From positions 744,001 through 808,000 of the forward strand of contig NZ_CP066831.1 in NCBI RefSeq assembly GCF_016598615.1: a DNA stretch of 64,000 nucleotides. Reading direction: 5' to 3'. The stretch is from Streptomyces liliifuscus (lineage in GTDB: Bacteria; Actinomycetota; Actinomycetes; Streptomycetales; Streptomycetaceae). Made by a program: the position numbers and the translations under genes. Shown here piece after piece: positions 8,080-17,458 of this stretch. The notes under the pieces were generated by a model. That model saw only the letters and a program-made list of their open reading frames with translations. It was not told the DNA's origin and did no database searches. The stretch's first letter is position 1. The number at the start of each line of letters is the position of its first letter.

Positions 8080-11000
8080 TTGTCCCACGATCTGTTCCTG
8101 CGTGCCCGAAGACTTGTCACGTCCTTACTGACCGGAGCCGTTCTGGCCGGTGGCCTCTGGGCCGCCCCGGCGTCCTCGGCCGCCCCGGCGGACATCCCGC
8201 CACAGGAGCCCGGCGTCACCATGCGCGTGTTCGACGTGCAGACACCGCTGAGCAAGCTGTGCACCCTCAAGCCCGGACAGACCCCCAACCACGACTCGTT
8301 GAAGGCGACGGTGGACTGGTCCACGGCCGACGACTTCGGTGGCTTCTCCGACCGCTTCGTCACCGAGGTGACCGGCAACCTGGTCGCGCCGCGCGACGGC
8401 ACGTACGGGTTCCGTCTCACCAGCGACGACGGCTCCCGACTGACCATCGGCGGCGACACGGTGGTCGACCACGACGGACTCCACGGCGCGGAGCCCAAGG
8501 ACGGTGCGATCACGCTCACCGCGGGATCGCACCCACTGCGCATCGATCACTTCGAGCGCGACGGCGGACAGCAGCTCCAACTGGCCTGGAAGCCGCCGGG
8601 CGAGAGCGACTTCACCGTCGTGCCCCGCGAAGCACTGAGTACGGATGCCGACGTCGTCCGCGTGACGGCCCCCGGACGCAAGGAATGCGAGGCGAGCGGC
8701 GACTCCCCCGGCGACGGCCTCCCGCTCACATCCGTACGGCCGGACCTGACACTCACCGATCTGCGCCCCGACGGTTTCGAACCGCAGGTCACCGGTATGG
8801 ACTGGCTGCCCGACGGACGGTTGGCGATCAGCACCTGGGGCGGCTCCGACAACGTTGCCGGAGAGGTCTATCTGCTGGACAACGTCACCGGTCCGACGAG
8901 CAAGGACAAGGTCACCGTCAAGAAGGTGGCAAGCGGGCTGCGTGAGCCCATGGGCATCAAGTACGTCGACGGTTCGCTGTACGTCTCGCAGAAACACGAG
9001 CTGACCCGGCTCGTCGACCGGAACCGCGACGACGTGGCCGACGAGTACCGCACCGTCGCGACCTGGCCGTACGGAGGGAACTTCCACGAGTTCGCCTTCG
9101 GCCTCCTCTACCGCGACGGCCACTTCTACGTGAACCTCTCCGTCTCCATCAACCTCGGCGGTGCGACCACGGTTCCGCAGCCCGCGCCGGGCCGCGGGAC
9201 GACGTACAAGGTCAGCAAGAAGACCGGCAAGATCAGCCCGGTCGCCGGCGGACTTCGTACGCCGAACGGGATCGGCTGGGGACCGGACGGTGAACTCTTC
9301 GCCACGGACAACCAAGGCGGTTGGCTTCCCTCGTCGAAGCTCGTCCACGTCAAGCAGGACCGCTTCTTCAACCACTACACCGAGCCGTCGGGCCCCTTCG
9401 ACGCCGCGGCACCGACCGATCCCGTGCTGTGGTTGCCGCAGAACGAGATCGCGAACTCGCCCTCCACGCCTCTGTATGTGAAGAAGGGCAGGTTCGCGGG
9501 TCAGATGCTGATCGGCGACGTGACCTACGGCGGCCTGCAGCGCGCGTACTTGGAGAAGGTGAAGGGCCAGTACCAGGGCGCCGTCTTCCGCTACACGCAG
9601 GGTCTTGAGGCCGGGGTCAACCGCCTCACCCTCGGTCCCGACGGCTCGATCTACGCCGGCGGTCTGGGCGCCGAGGGCAACTGGGGTCAGGAGGGCAAGC
9701 TCAAGTTCGGCCTGCAGAAGCTCACGCCCAACGGCGGGAACACCTTCGACATCCAGACGATGCGTGCCGTACCGGGTGGCTTCGACCTGACATACACCCA
9801 GCCGGTGTCCACGACGACGGCCGAGGAACTGGCCAAGCACTACCGCGCCGAACAGTGGCGATACACGCCGACCACCGACTACGGCGGCCCGAAGATCGCC
9901 GAGGAGGCGCTGCCCGTGCGGTCGGCCGAGCTGTCGAAGGACGGGCGTACCGTGCGGCTGCGGCTCGACGGTCTGAAGTCGGGCCGGGTCGTCCACCTTC
10001 GCTCCCCGCGTCCCTTCACCTCGGCGTCCGGCGAGGCGCTGTGGAGCACCGAGGCCTGGTACACACTCAACGCCATGCCCGGCAAGCAGCCGCCTCCCCC
10101 CATCCAGTACGAGGCCGAGGAGGCGCGTCTGACGGGAGCGGCGGGCGTCGACACGGATCACGTCGGCTACTCCGGCAGCGGCTTCGTCGACCGGTACGCC
10201 ACGGAGGGCAAGGTTGCCACCACCTTCGACGTGACAGTCCCCAAGGCAGGCACGTACGACGTCAACCTGCGCTACTCCAACGGCCCCAATCCCTTCCAGG
10301 GCACCAAGTCGCTCTCCCTGTACACCAACGGGAAGAAACTGCGGCAAGTGAAGCTGGCCTCCACCGGTGACTGGGATTCATGGTCCACCCAGACGGAACC
10401 AGTGGTGCTGCGCGCCGGAAAGAACACCCTGTCCTACAGCTACGACGCGGGCGACACCGGGCACGTCAACCTCGATCTGATCACTGTTCGCCCGCACGGC
10501 GCGCCGGTCTCCCTCTTCGACGGGAGCGCCGCCTCGCAGTCCGCATGGCAGCACACGGACGGGCGACGGCTGAAGTGGCCGCTCTCCGACGAGAAGTCGA
10601 TGGAGGTGTGCTGCGGTGACATCCGGACCCTGGACGCGTACCAGGACTTCAAACTGCACGTCGAGTTCCGTGTTCCGCTGCTGCCTCCCGATGTCACGGG
10701 ACAGGACCGTGGCAACAGCGGAATCTTCATCCAGGACCGCTACGAACTCCAGATCCTCGACTCCTACGGTGACACCTCCTTGGACACCAACGAGGCCGGA
10801 GCCATCTATCTGAAGAAGGCGCCCGACGTGAACGCGGCCAGGGCGCCCGAGACCTGGCAGACGTACGACATCGTCTTCCGCGCCGCCCGCTACGACGACA
10901 GCGGGCGCAAGACCGCCGACGCGCGGCTGACCGTGGTGTGGAACGGCGAGAAGGTGCATGACGACATCGCCCTCGACGGCCCCACTGCCTCGGGCAGGGC

Positions 11001-11088
11001 CGAGACACCGGCAGCGGGAGCGATCCGTCTGCAGGACCACGGGAACAAGGTCCGGTTCCGCAACATCAGACTGGAGCCGCTGACCTGA
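8080..11088 (+). CDS. Secreted PA14 / beta-propeller / CBM35 / DUF1080 multidomain protein
   Basis: I place the start at TTG 8080, preceded by GGAGGACCG, giving 1002 residues and a classical signal peptide (basic start, hydrophobic core, ASSAAP cleavage region). Domains in order: PA14 (about 30-190, DGTYGFRLTSDDGSRLTIGG), a sugar-dehydrogenase-type beta-propeller (about 215-575, LDGRLAIS-like blades, TPNGIGWGPDGELF), a CBM35-like carbohydrate module (about 675-800, YEAEEARL), and a C-terminal DUF1080/3-keto-disaccharide-hydrolase fold (about 807-1002, DRGNSGIFIQDRYELQILDS). It probably acts outside the cell on a glycan. A TTA codon lies in the signal peptide (8125), suggesting bldA dependence. 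Confidence 0.88.
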   Translation: MSHDLFLRARRLVTSLLTGAVLAGGLWAAPASSAAPADIPPQEPGVTMRVFDVQTPLSKLCTLKPGQTPNHDSLKATVDWSTADDFGGFSDRFVTEVTGNLVAPRDGTYGFRLTSDDGSRLTIGGDTVVDHDGLHGAEPKDGAITLTAGSHPLRIDHFERDGGQQLQLAWKPPGESDFTVVPREALSTDADVVRVTAPGRKECEASGDSPGDGLPLTSVRPDLTLTDLRPDGFEPQVTGMDWLPDGRLAISTWGGSDNVAGEVYLLDNVTGPTSKDKVTVKKVASGLREPMGIKYVDGSLYVSQKHELTRLVDRNRDDVADEYRTVATWPYGGNFHEFAFGLLYRDGHFYVNLSVSINLGGATTVPQPAPGRGTTYKVSKKTGKISPVAGGLRTPNGIGWGPDGELFATDNQGGWLPSSKLVHVKQDRFFNHYTEPSGPFDAAAPTDPVLWLPQNEIANSPSTPLYVKKGRFAGQMLIGDVTYGGLQRAYLEKVKGQYQGAVFRYTQGLEAGVNRLTLGPDGSIYAGGLGAEGNWGQEGKLKFGLQKLTPNGGNTFDIQTMRAVPGGFDLTYTQPVSTTTAEELAKHYRAEQWRYTPTTDYGGPKIAEEALPVRSAELSKDGRTVRLRLDGLKSGRVVHLRSPRPFTSASGEALWSTEAWYTLNAMPGKQPPPPIQYEAEEARLTGAAGVDTDHVGYSGSGFVDRYATEGKVATTFDVTVPKAGTYDVNLRYSNGPNPFQGTKSLSLYTNGKKLRQVKLASTGDWDSWSTQTEPVVLRAGKNTLSYSYDAGDTGHVNLDLITVRPHGAPVSLFDGSAASQSAWQHTDGRRLKWPLSDEKSMEVCCGDIRTLDAYQDFKLHVEFRVPLLPPDVTGQDRGNSGIFIQDRYELQILDSYGDTSLDTNEAGAIYLKKAPDVNAARAPETWQTYDIVFRAARYDDSGRKTADARLTVVWNGEKVHDDIALDGPTASGRAETPAAGAIRLQDHGNKVRFRNIRLEPLT

Positions 11089-11090
11089 TC

Positions 11091-11127
11091 CGAAGCCGGG
11101 CCCGGTTCCTGACCGGGCCCGGCTTCG
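11091..11127 (+). terminator. Strong terminator of the secreted multidomain gene
   Basis: Perfect 16-base arms CGAAGCCGGGCCCGGT and ACCGGGCCCGGCTTCG with a TCCTG loop, starting 2 bases after the stop codon. Confidence 0.9.
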
Positions 11128-11560
11128 AGGCCGTCCGGGACGTAGTCCCCGCCACGCTCAATCCACAACTGCCCGGCATGGTCCAGATCAGCAAGCCGTC
11201 CGACGCCGGCCGCCAAACGAGCCGCCCAGTCCACGTTCTCGGTGCTGGAGCGGCGCCGGGAGATCGGGCTGCGCCGGCGCTGGCTGCGAGCCGGGGCCGG
11301 ATCCGCGGCCAGTTCCTGACGGAGTCGGTCGTCCTGTGCACGCTGGGCGGACTGGCGGGCACGGTCATGGGCGTCCTGGCCACGGTCGGCTACGCGTCCT
11401 GGCACGACTGGCCTCCGGTCGTCCCCGCGGCGGCTGTGCTGAGCGGGGTGGGAGGTGCCGTGATGATCGGGGTGGTGGCCGACGTCCACCCCTCGGTCCG
11501 AGCGGCCCGGCTCACACCGACAGAGGCACTGGACACCGTCTGGCGGCTCGTCAGGTCCGG
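11121..11560 (+). pseudogene. Decayed C-terminal part of a MacB/FtsX-type ABC permease
   Basis: Pieces of one permease are visible in two frames. FEAVRDVVPATLNPQLPG and VQISKPSDA (from 11124) match the end of the extracellular MacB-like domain. The frame then shifts near 11210 to AAQSTFSVLERRREIGLRR, and shifts back near 11280 to ASRGRIRGQFLTESVVL, followed by a membrane helix and PSVRAARLTPTEAL. The transmembrane helix normally found between AQSTF and SVLERRREIG is deleted. No ATPase or start codon remains. The remnant begins inside the arm of the preceding terminator, so a deletion fused it there. Confidence 0.85.
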
Positions 11561-12384
11561 ACAGACATCTGTATGGCGGAGGCGAGCAGCGCCAGTTTGT
11601 CGGCGCTGTCAGTACCGGGGTCCGGGTGGTGGACGACGAGCATCTGGCCCGCCGCGCCACCGATGCCCAGTCTCTCCCGGTTGAGCTGCAGACCACCGAC
11701 CTGGGGGTGGTCGATGTGCTTGGGTGCGCCTTCGCACGCCTCTACGTCGTGGCGTGCCCAGAGCCGGCTGAAGCGGGGGCTGGCGAGAGAGAGTTCGCCG
11801 ACGAGCTCGATGAATCGGGGGTCGTCCGTGTCGGTGCCGACGGACTCGCGGAAACCGGCGACCATGCCCGCGGTGGCGTTCTCCCAGTCCGGATAGAGGG
11901 CCTGCTCGGCGGGGTCGAGGAACACGTCCCGCAGCCGGTTGGCTCCCGCCACCAGACGCGGGGACAGGGCTGTCGCCAAGGCGTTGGCGGCGAGTACGTC
12001 GAAGTAGCGGCCCTCGACCGTGGCGGGCAACGGGAGCATGGCGACGAGTTTGGCGATGCCCGGAGGAACGGTTTCCTTCCGGCGTCGGCGTTGGCGCCGT
12101 CGTGGTTTGTCGGCGCCGAGGCGTAGCAGGTATGCCGTCGCGTCGTCGTCGAGCCGCAACACGCGGGCGAGCGACTCGAGGACCTGCACGGAGGGGTTGC
12201 GGTCGCGGCCCTGTTCCAGGCGCAGGTAGTAGTCGGCGCTGATACCGGCGAGCATCGCGACCTCTTCCCGGCGCAGACCCGGTACGCGCCGAACCCCCAT
12301 GACGGGGATACCGACCTGTTCGGGAGTGACGAGCTCACGGCGGGCGCGCACGTAGTCGCCCAGCAGGTTCGGTCCGACGGTCAT
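11551..12384 (-). CDS. XRE family regulator with MmyB-like ligand domain
   Basis: At 277 residues this is a full-length member of the actinobacterial MmyB group. The N-terminal helix-turn-helix reads LRREEVAMLAGISADYYLRLEQGRD, and the C-terminal half (from about residue 115, LPATVEGRYFDVLAANALA) is the PAS-like domain thought to bind a fatty-acid-like ligand. It is divergent from the alpha/beta hydrolase gene at 12546. Genes arranged like this usually have the regulator controlling the neighbouring enzyme. Confidence 0.92.
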   Translation of the reverse strand: MTVGPNLLGDYVRARRELVTPEQVGIPVMGVRRVPGLRREEVAMLAGISADYYLRLEQGRDRNPSVQVLESLARVLRLDDDATAYLLRLGADKPRRRQRRRRKETVPPGIAKLVAMLPLPATVEGRYFDVLAANALATALSPRLVAGANRLRDVFLDPAEQALYPDWENATAGMVAGFRESVGTDTDDPRFIELVGELSLASPRFSRLWARHDVEACEGAPKHIDHPQVGGLQLNRERLGIGGAAGQMLVVHHPDPGTDSADKLALLASAIQMSVRT

Positions 12385-12545
12385 CTCTCCACTGTAATTC
12401 GCGCGGTTGCGCGCGTGCCTGGTCCTGTCACCCCCAGGATCGCGGGGGCCCTGGCTCGGTCGGAGCGAGGACTACAGCGTGGTCGGCGGCCCACATCATC
12501 GCCCGCTTCTCCCCAGCGCGGGCAATCACAGCTAGGAGCGCGAAC

Positions 12546-13271
12546 ATGTCGACGTATCTGCTGGTACACGGCGCCTGGCACAGCGGAGAGTGCTGGCAGC
12601 GGGTGGTCCCGTCGCTGGCGTCGGCCGGGCATCGGGTGCTCACGCCGTCGCTGACAGGTTACGGCGACAAGGCGCATCTCCTCAGTCCCGAGGTGGGACT
12701 CGACACCCATGTCGACGACATCGTCGAGCTGATCATCGAGGAGGACCTCACCGAGGTGACCCTCGTCGGGCACAGCTACGCCGGGCTGGTCATCTCGTCC
12801 GCGGCCAACCGGGTCCCGGACCGGATCGCGCGTCTGGTCTACCTCGACGCGATGGTGCCGGAGGACGGCGAGAGCGCGGCCGATGTCCTGCCCGTGACCC
12901 AGGCCCTGATCGACCTCGCCGTGAAGTCCGCCAGTGGCTGGCGGGTTCCGCCGCTGCCCGAACTACCCCCGCCCTCCGGCCTGTTCGGGGTCACCGACCC
13001 GGCGGACGTCGCCTGGCTGCGGACCATGCTGTCGGACCAGCCGGTGCGCTGCCTCCAACAACCGGTCCGACTCGACAACCCGGCCGTGAACGCGATCCCG
13101 CGGACCCACATCCACTGCACTGTGGGCAAGCCGGACGGCTTCGACCGGCGCCCGGTCCCCGCGGTACAGCCCAACGGCGCCCCGGCCCAGGTCTGGGAAC
13201 TGGCCACGGGGCACGACTGCATGGTCACGATGCCGGACGAGCTCGCCGAACTACTGCTCAAGCTCGGCTGA
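12546..13271 (+). CDS. Alpha/beta hydrolase, EstC/hydroxynitrile-lyase-like group
   Basis: 241 residues beginning MSTYLLVHGAWHSGECWQRV, with the oxyanion HG motif, nucleophile elbow GHSYAG near residue 80, and a late catalytic His in TGHDCMVTMPDE. This is the compact esterase/HNL-type fold. It is cytosolic with no signal peptide. ATG 12546 follows TAGGAGCGCGAAC. It is divergent from an MmyB-like regulator, the likely controller. Substrate is probably a small ester or lactone; nothing narrower can be said. Confidence 0.9.
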   Translation: MSTYLLVHGAWHSGECWQRVVPSLASAGHRVLTPSLTGYGDKAHLLSPEVGLDTHVDDIVELIIEEDLTEVTLVGHSYAGLVISSAANRVPDRIARLVYLDAMVPEDGESAADVLPVTQALIDLAVKSASGWRVPPLPELPPPSGLFGVTDPADVAWLRTMLSDQPVRCLQQPVRLDNPAVNAIPRTHIHCTVGKPDGFDRRPVPAVQPNGAPAQVWELATGHDCMVTMPDELAELLLKLG

Positions 13272-13284
13272 CCCACTCACCCGG

Positions 13285-15752
13285 TCACCCACTCACCCGG
13301 CCCGTCGGAGTGCCCCGGGAGTTGAGCATTCGCTTCACCATGTCCGAGCGTTCCAGGAGCGTGTTGCGGACCACCGGGGCCGCCTCCTGGGACGTCTTCT
13401 GGGCCTCCTCGATGTACGCGGGGTCAATGGCGTGCGGTGGGAAGAGCTGGCCCGCGAAGACCATCGCCGGGATCATTCCGCCTCGGTGCAGATGCGGAAC
13501 CGAGTCCAGGTAGTGCCGGGTGTACGGCGTCAACAGGGTGTCCTGGTCGGGGCGCCAGAACGCCGCAGCCACCTGGCCGACCGAGTTGACGGGCACCGCG
13601 CGGTCCACCGCCAGCTTCTGCCAGACCTCTGCCTTCGCGGCGGGGTCCGGCAGCGCGGCCCGTACGGTGAGGGCGCGGACCCAGGCATCGGGGTCCGGGT
13701 CGCGTTCCAGCAGGCGGGCGCTCTCCGACGAGACGTCCCCGCCGAGTTCCGCCTCCCGGACCAGCGCTCGCCAGAGCAGGTCCACGTCGTCACCGGCCTG
13801 TTCGCGGAGCCGGGTCAAGTCGTCCGGTGTCGTCGCGGTGCGGGCCAGTCCGCGAAGGGCGACCTGGCGTCGACCGGGGTCCGTGGCGAGGCGCAGACAG
13901 GCCTCCGCCACCGCCGCTGTCAGTCCGGCGCGTTCGCCTTCCGGCGCCCACAGTTCGGCGATGTTCGCGACGAGGGTCAGGTAGGGCTCGATCACGGAGT
14001 CGGACGTCTCGGCCGTGAGGACGGCGGTGATGCACCGCCCGGCTTCCGCCGCCGTGGCCTCGCCGGTGGTCAGCATGTCCCACACGGTCGCCGTGGCGAC
14101 TCCTCGGGAGATGGCGGTGGGCAGTTGAGCGGCCGCGCGGAAGAAGGCGTCCCTGGTCGCGCGGTCGGGACGGGTCGTGGCGAAGGTCAGGTCCTCGTCG
14201 TTGATCAGCAGAACGTCGAGATCCTCCTCGGTCGGGAGGCCGGTGACCGGAGTGCGGGTCTGCGTGACCTCGACGCGCATCAGCGCCCTGCGTTCCAGGA
14301 CTTCGCCGTTCGTGCTGTTCCCGTTGTTCCTGCTGTACGCGCCCACCGCCAGCACCTGCGGGCGCGGGGTGTCGGCGGCCACGAGCGTGACGGTGTCGCC
14401 GTCGCGTTCCAGTGAGAAGCGGTCGGTGCCCGCCGTCGCCAGCCAGGCCGTGCGCCAGGTGTCCAGGTCCCGCCCGCTGGCCTCGGAGAGTGCGTCGATC
14501 AGGTCCTGGAGCGTGGCGCTGCCCCACGCGTGACGCGCGAAGTAGGCGGTCATGCCGACCCTGAACTGCTCTTCGCCGACATACGTCATGAGCTGCTGGA
14601 GAACCGAGGCGCCCTTGGGATACGTGATGTTGTCGAAGATCGACGCGGCCTGGGCGACGTCGTGGATTGGCTGGTGGATCGGGTGCGAGACGGGACCCTG
14701 GTCGGAGAGGTACGCCCTGAGCTTGCCGCCCGCCAGATGGCTCGCCCACGCGTCGGTGTACCGGGTGGCGCGCTCGGCGGCCCAGTGACAGGCGAACTCC
14801 GCGAACGCCTCGTTCAGCCAGAGGTCGTCCCACCACCGCATGGTGACGATGTTGCCGAACCACATGTGCGCCATCTCGTGCAGCAGCACCTTCGCGAACA
14901 GCTCGCTCTCGGCGGGCGTCGGCGTCGCCCGTCGCAGGAACACGTCCGACCAGGTCACACAGCCGTAGTTCTCCATCGCGCCGCCGAATTCGGGCACGAA
15001 CACCTGGTCGTACTTGCGCTGCGGGAACGGCATCGCGAAGACCTCGCCGAAGAAGGCGAGCCCCTGTCGGGTGACGGTGAAGAGCTCGTCCGCGTCACGC
15101 TCAAGAATCGGAGCGAGGGAGCGGCGGGCATAGATGCCCAGGTCGTGGCCGTCTGCTTCGCGGCGGATCTCGTGGAAGGGGCCCGCGTTGATGACGGTGT
15201 TGTACGTCGACAGCGGCGGGGTGTCCGGGAAGGTCCAGCGGCGGGCCGACTCCAGTTCCTCGATGCGCGGGTCGCCGGAGTTGCTGGTGACGGTCCACGC
15301 GGACGGGGCCGTGACGGTGAAGGCGTGCGGTGCCTTGAGGTCGGGTTGGTCGAAGCACGCCCAGACGAAGCGGGCCTCGTCCGGCTCGAAACTCATCCAC
15401 ACGTAGACCTCGCCGTCCGCGGGGTCGATCGCCCTGTGAACCCCGTGGTCGTGTCGGCCTGGATGCTCTCCACGCGCAGAACGTTGTGCCCGGCGAGCGC
15501 GGGCAGGGATATCCGGCCGTCCCCGGTGGGGGTGAGGGAGCTGCCGTTCAGGGTGGCGCTCCGCACCTCCGCCGCACAGTCCACGAAGGTCTCCGCACCC
15601 GGCTCGCGACAGCTGAAGGTCACGGTGGAGACACACCGGACCTCAGCCCCGTCGACCAGACCGGTGAGGTCGACGTCCACGTCGTACCGCTCGACCTTCA
15701 ACAGCGCGCCCCGGCGCTCGGCTTCGGTACGGGACAAGCTCCGGATCTCCAT
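13285..15752 (-). pseudogene. pepN: Aminopeptidase N (PepN), frameshifted near its N-terminus
   Basis: The N-terminal frame runs from ATG 15752 through SIQADTTTG and then becomes nonsense; the rest continues in another frame from VHRAIDPADGEVYVW to the stop at 13285. Adding one G to the GGGG run at 15441-15444 joins them into 822 residues, close to the usual length of about 850. All M1-family signatures are intact: GGAMENYG, and HEMAHMWFGN with the distal Glu in LNEAFAEF, binding zinc, then a C-terminal ERAP1-like helical domain. So this is either a very recent inactivation or a base-calling error. It converges with the hydrolase gene. Confidence 0.85.
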
Positions 15753-15949
15753 ACGTCCTCCCTCGGCAGACAGCGGCGTCAGCGTACGACGGAGGGCGGC
15801 CGCGGGCGCAGGGGTTTTTGTGCGCCGAACGGGCTTCTGGAGCCTTGCAGTTGACGTGGCTGCGGACGTACGTGCCGTCCACTCCCGCTTGGGATCGGTG
15901 ACGTGCTCAACTCATCGGCTCCGGCGCGAAGCAGTCTCGCAGGCGGCCG

Positions 15950-16912
15950 TCAGCGTCTTCCGGCTCGGTCGAGTGCGTCTTCGGCCTGCGCGGCCAGGGT
16001 GGAGACGAGATCGGCCGCGGACGGCAGGTCGGTGATGAGGTCGATCGCCTCGCCCGCCCACATCGGCAGCGGAGGGATTTCACCCTGCGCCACGTCGTGT
16101 TGGTAGTCCTGTCTTGCCCTGGGGTCCGCGGCGAGTTCGGCTTCCCTGCCGCGCCACTGGTCCAGGTAGGGGTGGCCGAGGGTGCGGGCGGTGTACTTCG
16201 ACGGCCACCGGGAGCCTCGGGCGATGTCGAGCACCCTGTTGCGCTCGGTGTCCTCGCCATGTCCCTCGACGATCGCCTTGGCGGTCGCGGGATCCACCAG
16301 GGCCTCGGTCGTGGCTTGGAAGCGTGTGCCGATCAGCGCTCCCTCGGCGCCCAGCGCCAGGGCCGCCGCCACCCCACGGCCGTCGGCGATCCCGCCGGCC
16401 GCCAGTACCGGCACGGGTGCCGCCAGATCCACCACGACCGGCACGAACGGCAAGGTGGAACGCCCTTGTCGGGCCCCGTGCCCACCACTCTCGGTGCCTT
16501 GCGCCACGATGACATCGGCGCCCAGGTCGACCGCCCGCCTGGCCTCTTCCAGGTCGGTCACCTGGATGATCAGCACCGTGCCCGCCCTGCGGATGCGCTC
16601 GGCGAACGGGCTCGGGTCCCCGAAGGACAACATCACTGCCCTGGGCCGGTGTTCCAGCGCCCGCTCGATCGCGTCGACGTCGATCTGCCAGGTCAGGAAA
16701 CCGATCCCCCACGGCTTCCCACCGGCCTCCGCGATGAGCGGCAGCTCGCGGGCCAGCCACTCCGGATCGCCGTTCGCGGAGCCCAGCATCCCGAGCCCGC
16801 CACCACGAGAGACGGCCGCCGCCAGCGCACCGCCGGCAGATCCGCCCATCGGCGCCAGCACGATCGGATGCCGCACACCCAGCAACTGCGTGAACCGCGT
16901 CGACAGCCCCAT
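15950..16912 (-). CDS. Nitronate monooxygenase (NMO/2-nitropropane dioxygenase family)
   Basis: The 320-residue protein is an FMN-binding TIM barrel: LLGVRHPIVLAPMGGSAGGALAAAVSRGGGLGMLGSA is split over its first strands, and AQGTESGGHG and PVLAAGGIADGRGVAAALALGAEGALIGTRF bind the flavin phosphate. These enzymes oxidise alkyl nitronates to carbonyls and nitrite. The ESGGHG motif keeps the usual catalytic His. ATG 16912 is preceded by GGAGGGGG. It is divergent from an ankyrin-repeat gene, 74 bases away. The 197-base gap on its 3' side up to pepN holds nothing I recognise. Confidence 0.9.
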   Translation of the reverse strand: MGLSTRFTQLLGVRHPIVLAPMGGSAGGALAAAVSRGGGLGMLGSANGDPEWLARELPLIAEAGGKPWGIGFLTWQIDVDAIERALEHRPRAVMLSFGDPSPFAERIRRAGTVLIIQVTDLEEARRAVDLGADVIVAQGTESGGHGARQGRSTLPFVPVVVDLAAPVPVLAAGGIADGRGVAAALALGAEGALIGTRFQATTEALVDPATAKAIVEGHGEDTERNRVLDIARGSRWPSKYTARTLGHPYLDQWRGREAELAADPRARQDYQHDVAQGEIPPLPMWAGEAIDLITDLPSAADLVSTLAAQAEDALDRAGRR

Positions 16913-16986
16913 GACCGCCTTCGTCCCCCTCCGTGGAGCAGATATTGCTGGCCCCGCCGCGCGCCCAGTCGTTAACCTCGGCCCCT

Positions 16987-17409
16987 ATGAATCAGCGGCA
17001 GCGGAAGAAGCTCTCCCGCCAACTCTTCGCAGCAATTCTGGCGGGTGACACCGCCCGCGTGAAGGCAGCGCTGCGGGCCGGAGCCGACCCGGAGCGAGGA
17101 GACAGCGAGGGCACCACCCCGCTGTACGTGGCATCCGTGAACGGAGAAGCAGAGATCGCCCGCCTGCTCCTGCTGGCAGGAGCCTCTCCTGACGTCGAGA
17201 GCAGCGGCCTCGGCTCGGACGGCACGCCGTTGTGCGCGGCCGCATGCTGGGGGCACACCGAGACAGTGCGCGAACTGCTGGCGCACGGCGCCGATCCGAA
17301 CCTCCATGAAGATCACGGCACAGGCCGCTCCCCTCTGCACTGGGCGACCATCGGCCCACACCCCGAAACAGCCGATCTCCTCAGGACAGCGGGAGCGGCA
17401 GCGACGTAG
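16987..17409 (+). CDS. Small ankyrin-repeat protein
   Basis: 140 residues made of about three to four ankyrin repeats. Clear units are TPLYVASVNGEAEIARLLLLAGASPDVE, split TPLCAAACWGHTETVRELLAHGADPNLH and SPLHWATIGPHPETADLLRTAGAAAT. The first 30 residues are basic. I use ATG 16987 (MNQRQRKKL). It is a cytosolic protein-binding module with no enzymatic part. The partner is unknown; it converges with the DUF4037 gene about 50 bases downstream. Confidence 0.88.
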   Translation: MNQRQRKKLSRQLFAAILAGDTARVKAALRAGADPERGDSEGTTPLYVASVNGEAEIARLLLLAGASPDVESSGLGSDGTPLCAAACWGHTETVRELLAHGADPNLHEDHGTGRSPLHWATIGPHPETADLLRTAGAAAT

Positions 17410-17458
17410 CACCGCTGTCGGACCAATCCCACTGCAGGCCTCCAGGTGTTACCAGGAC

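Noticed and set aside
8125..10347. Long minus-strand open frame opposite the secreted multidomain gene
   Set aside because: No recognisable domain and no ribosome site; the plus strand has the signal peptide and four domains.
15790..15900. Possible IS5-like transposase fragment (frame with VDGTYVRSHVN on the minus strand)
   Set aside because: Only about ten residues resemble a DDE transposase, with no inverted repeats or further fragment nearby; chance is more likely.
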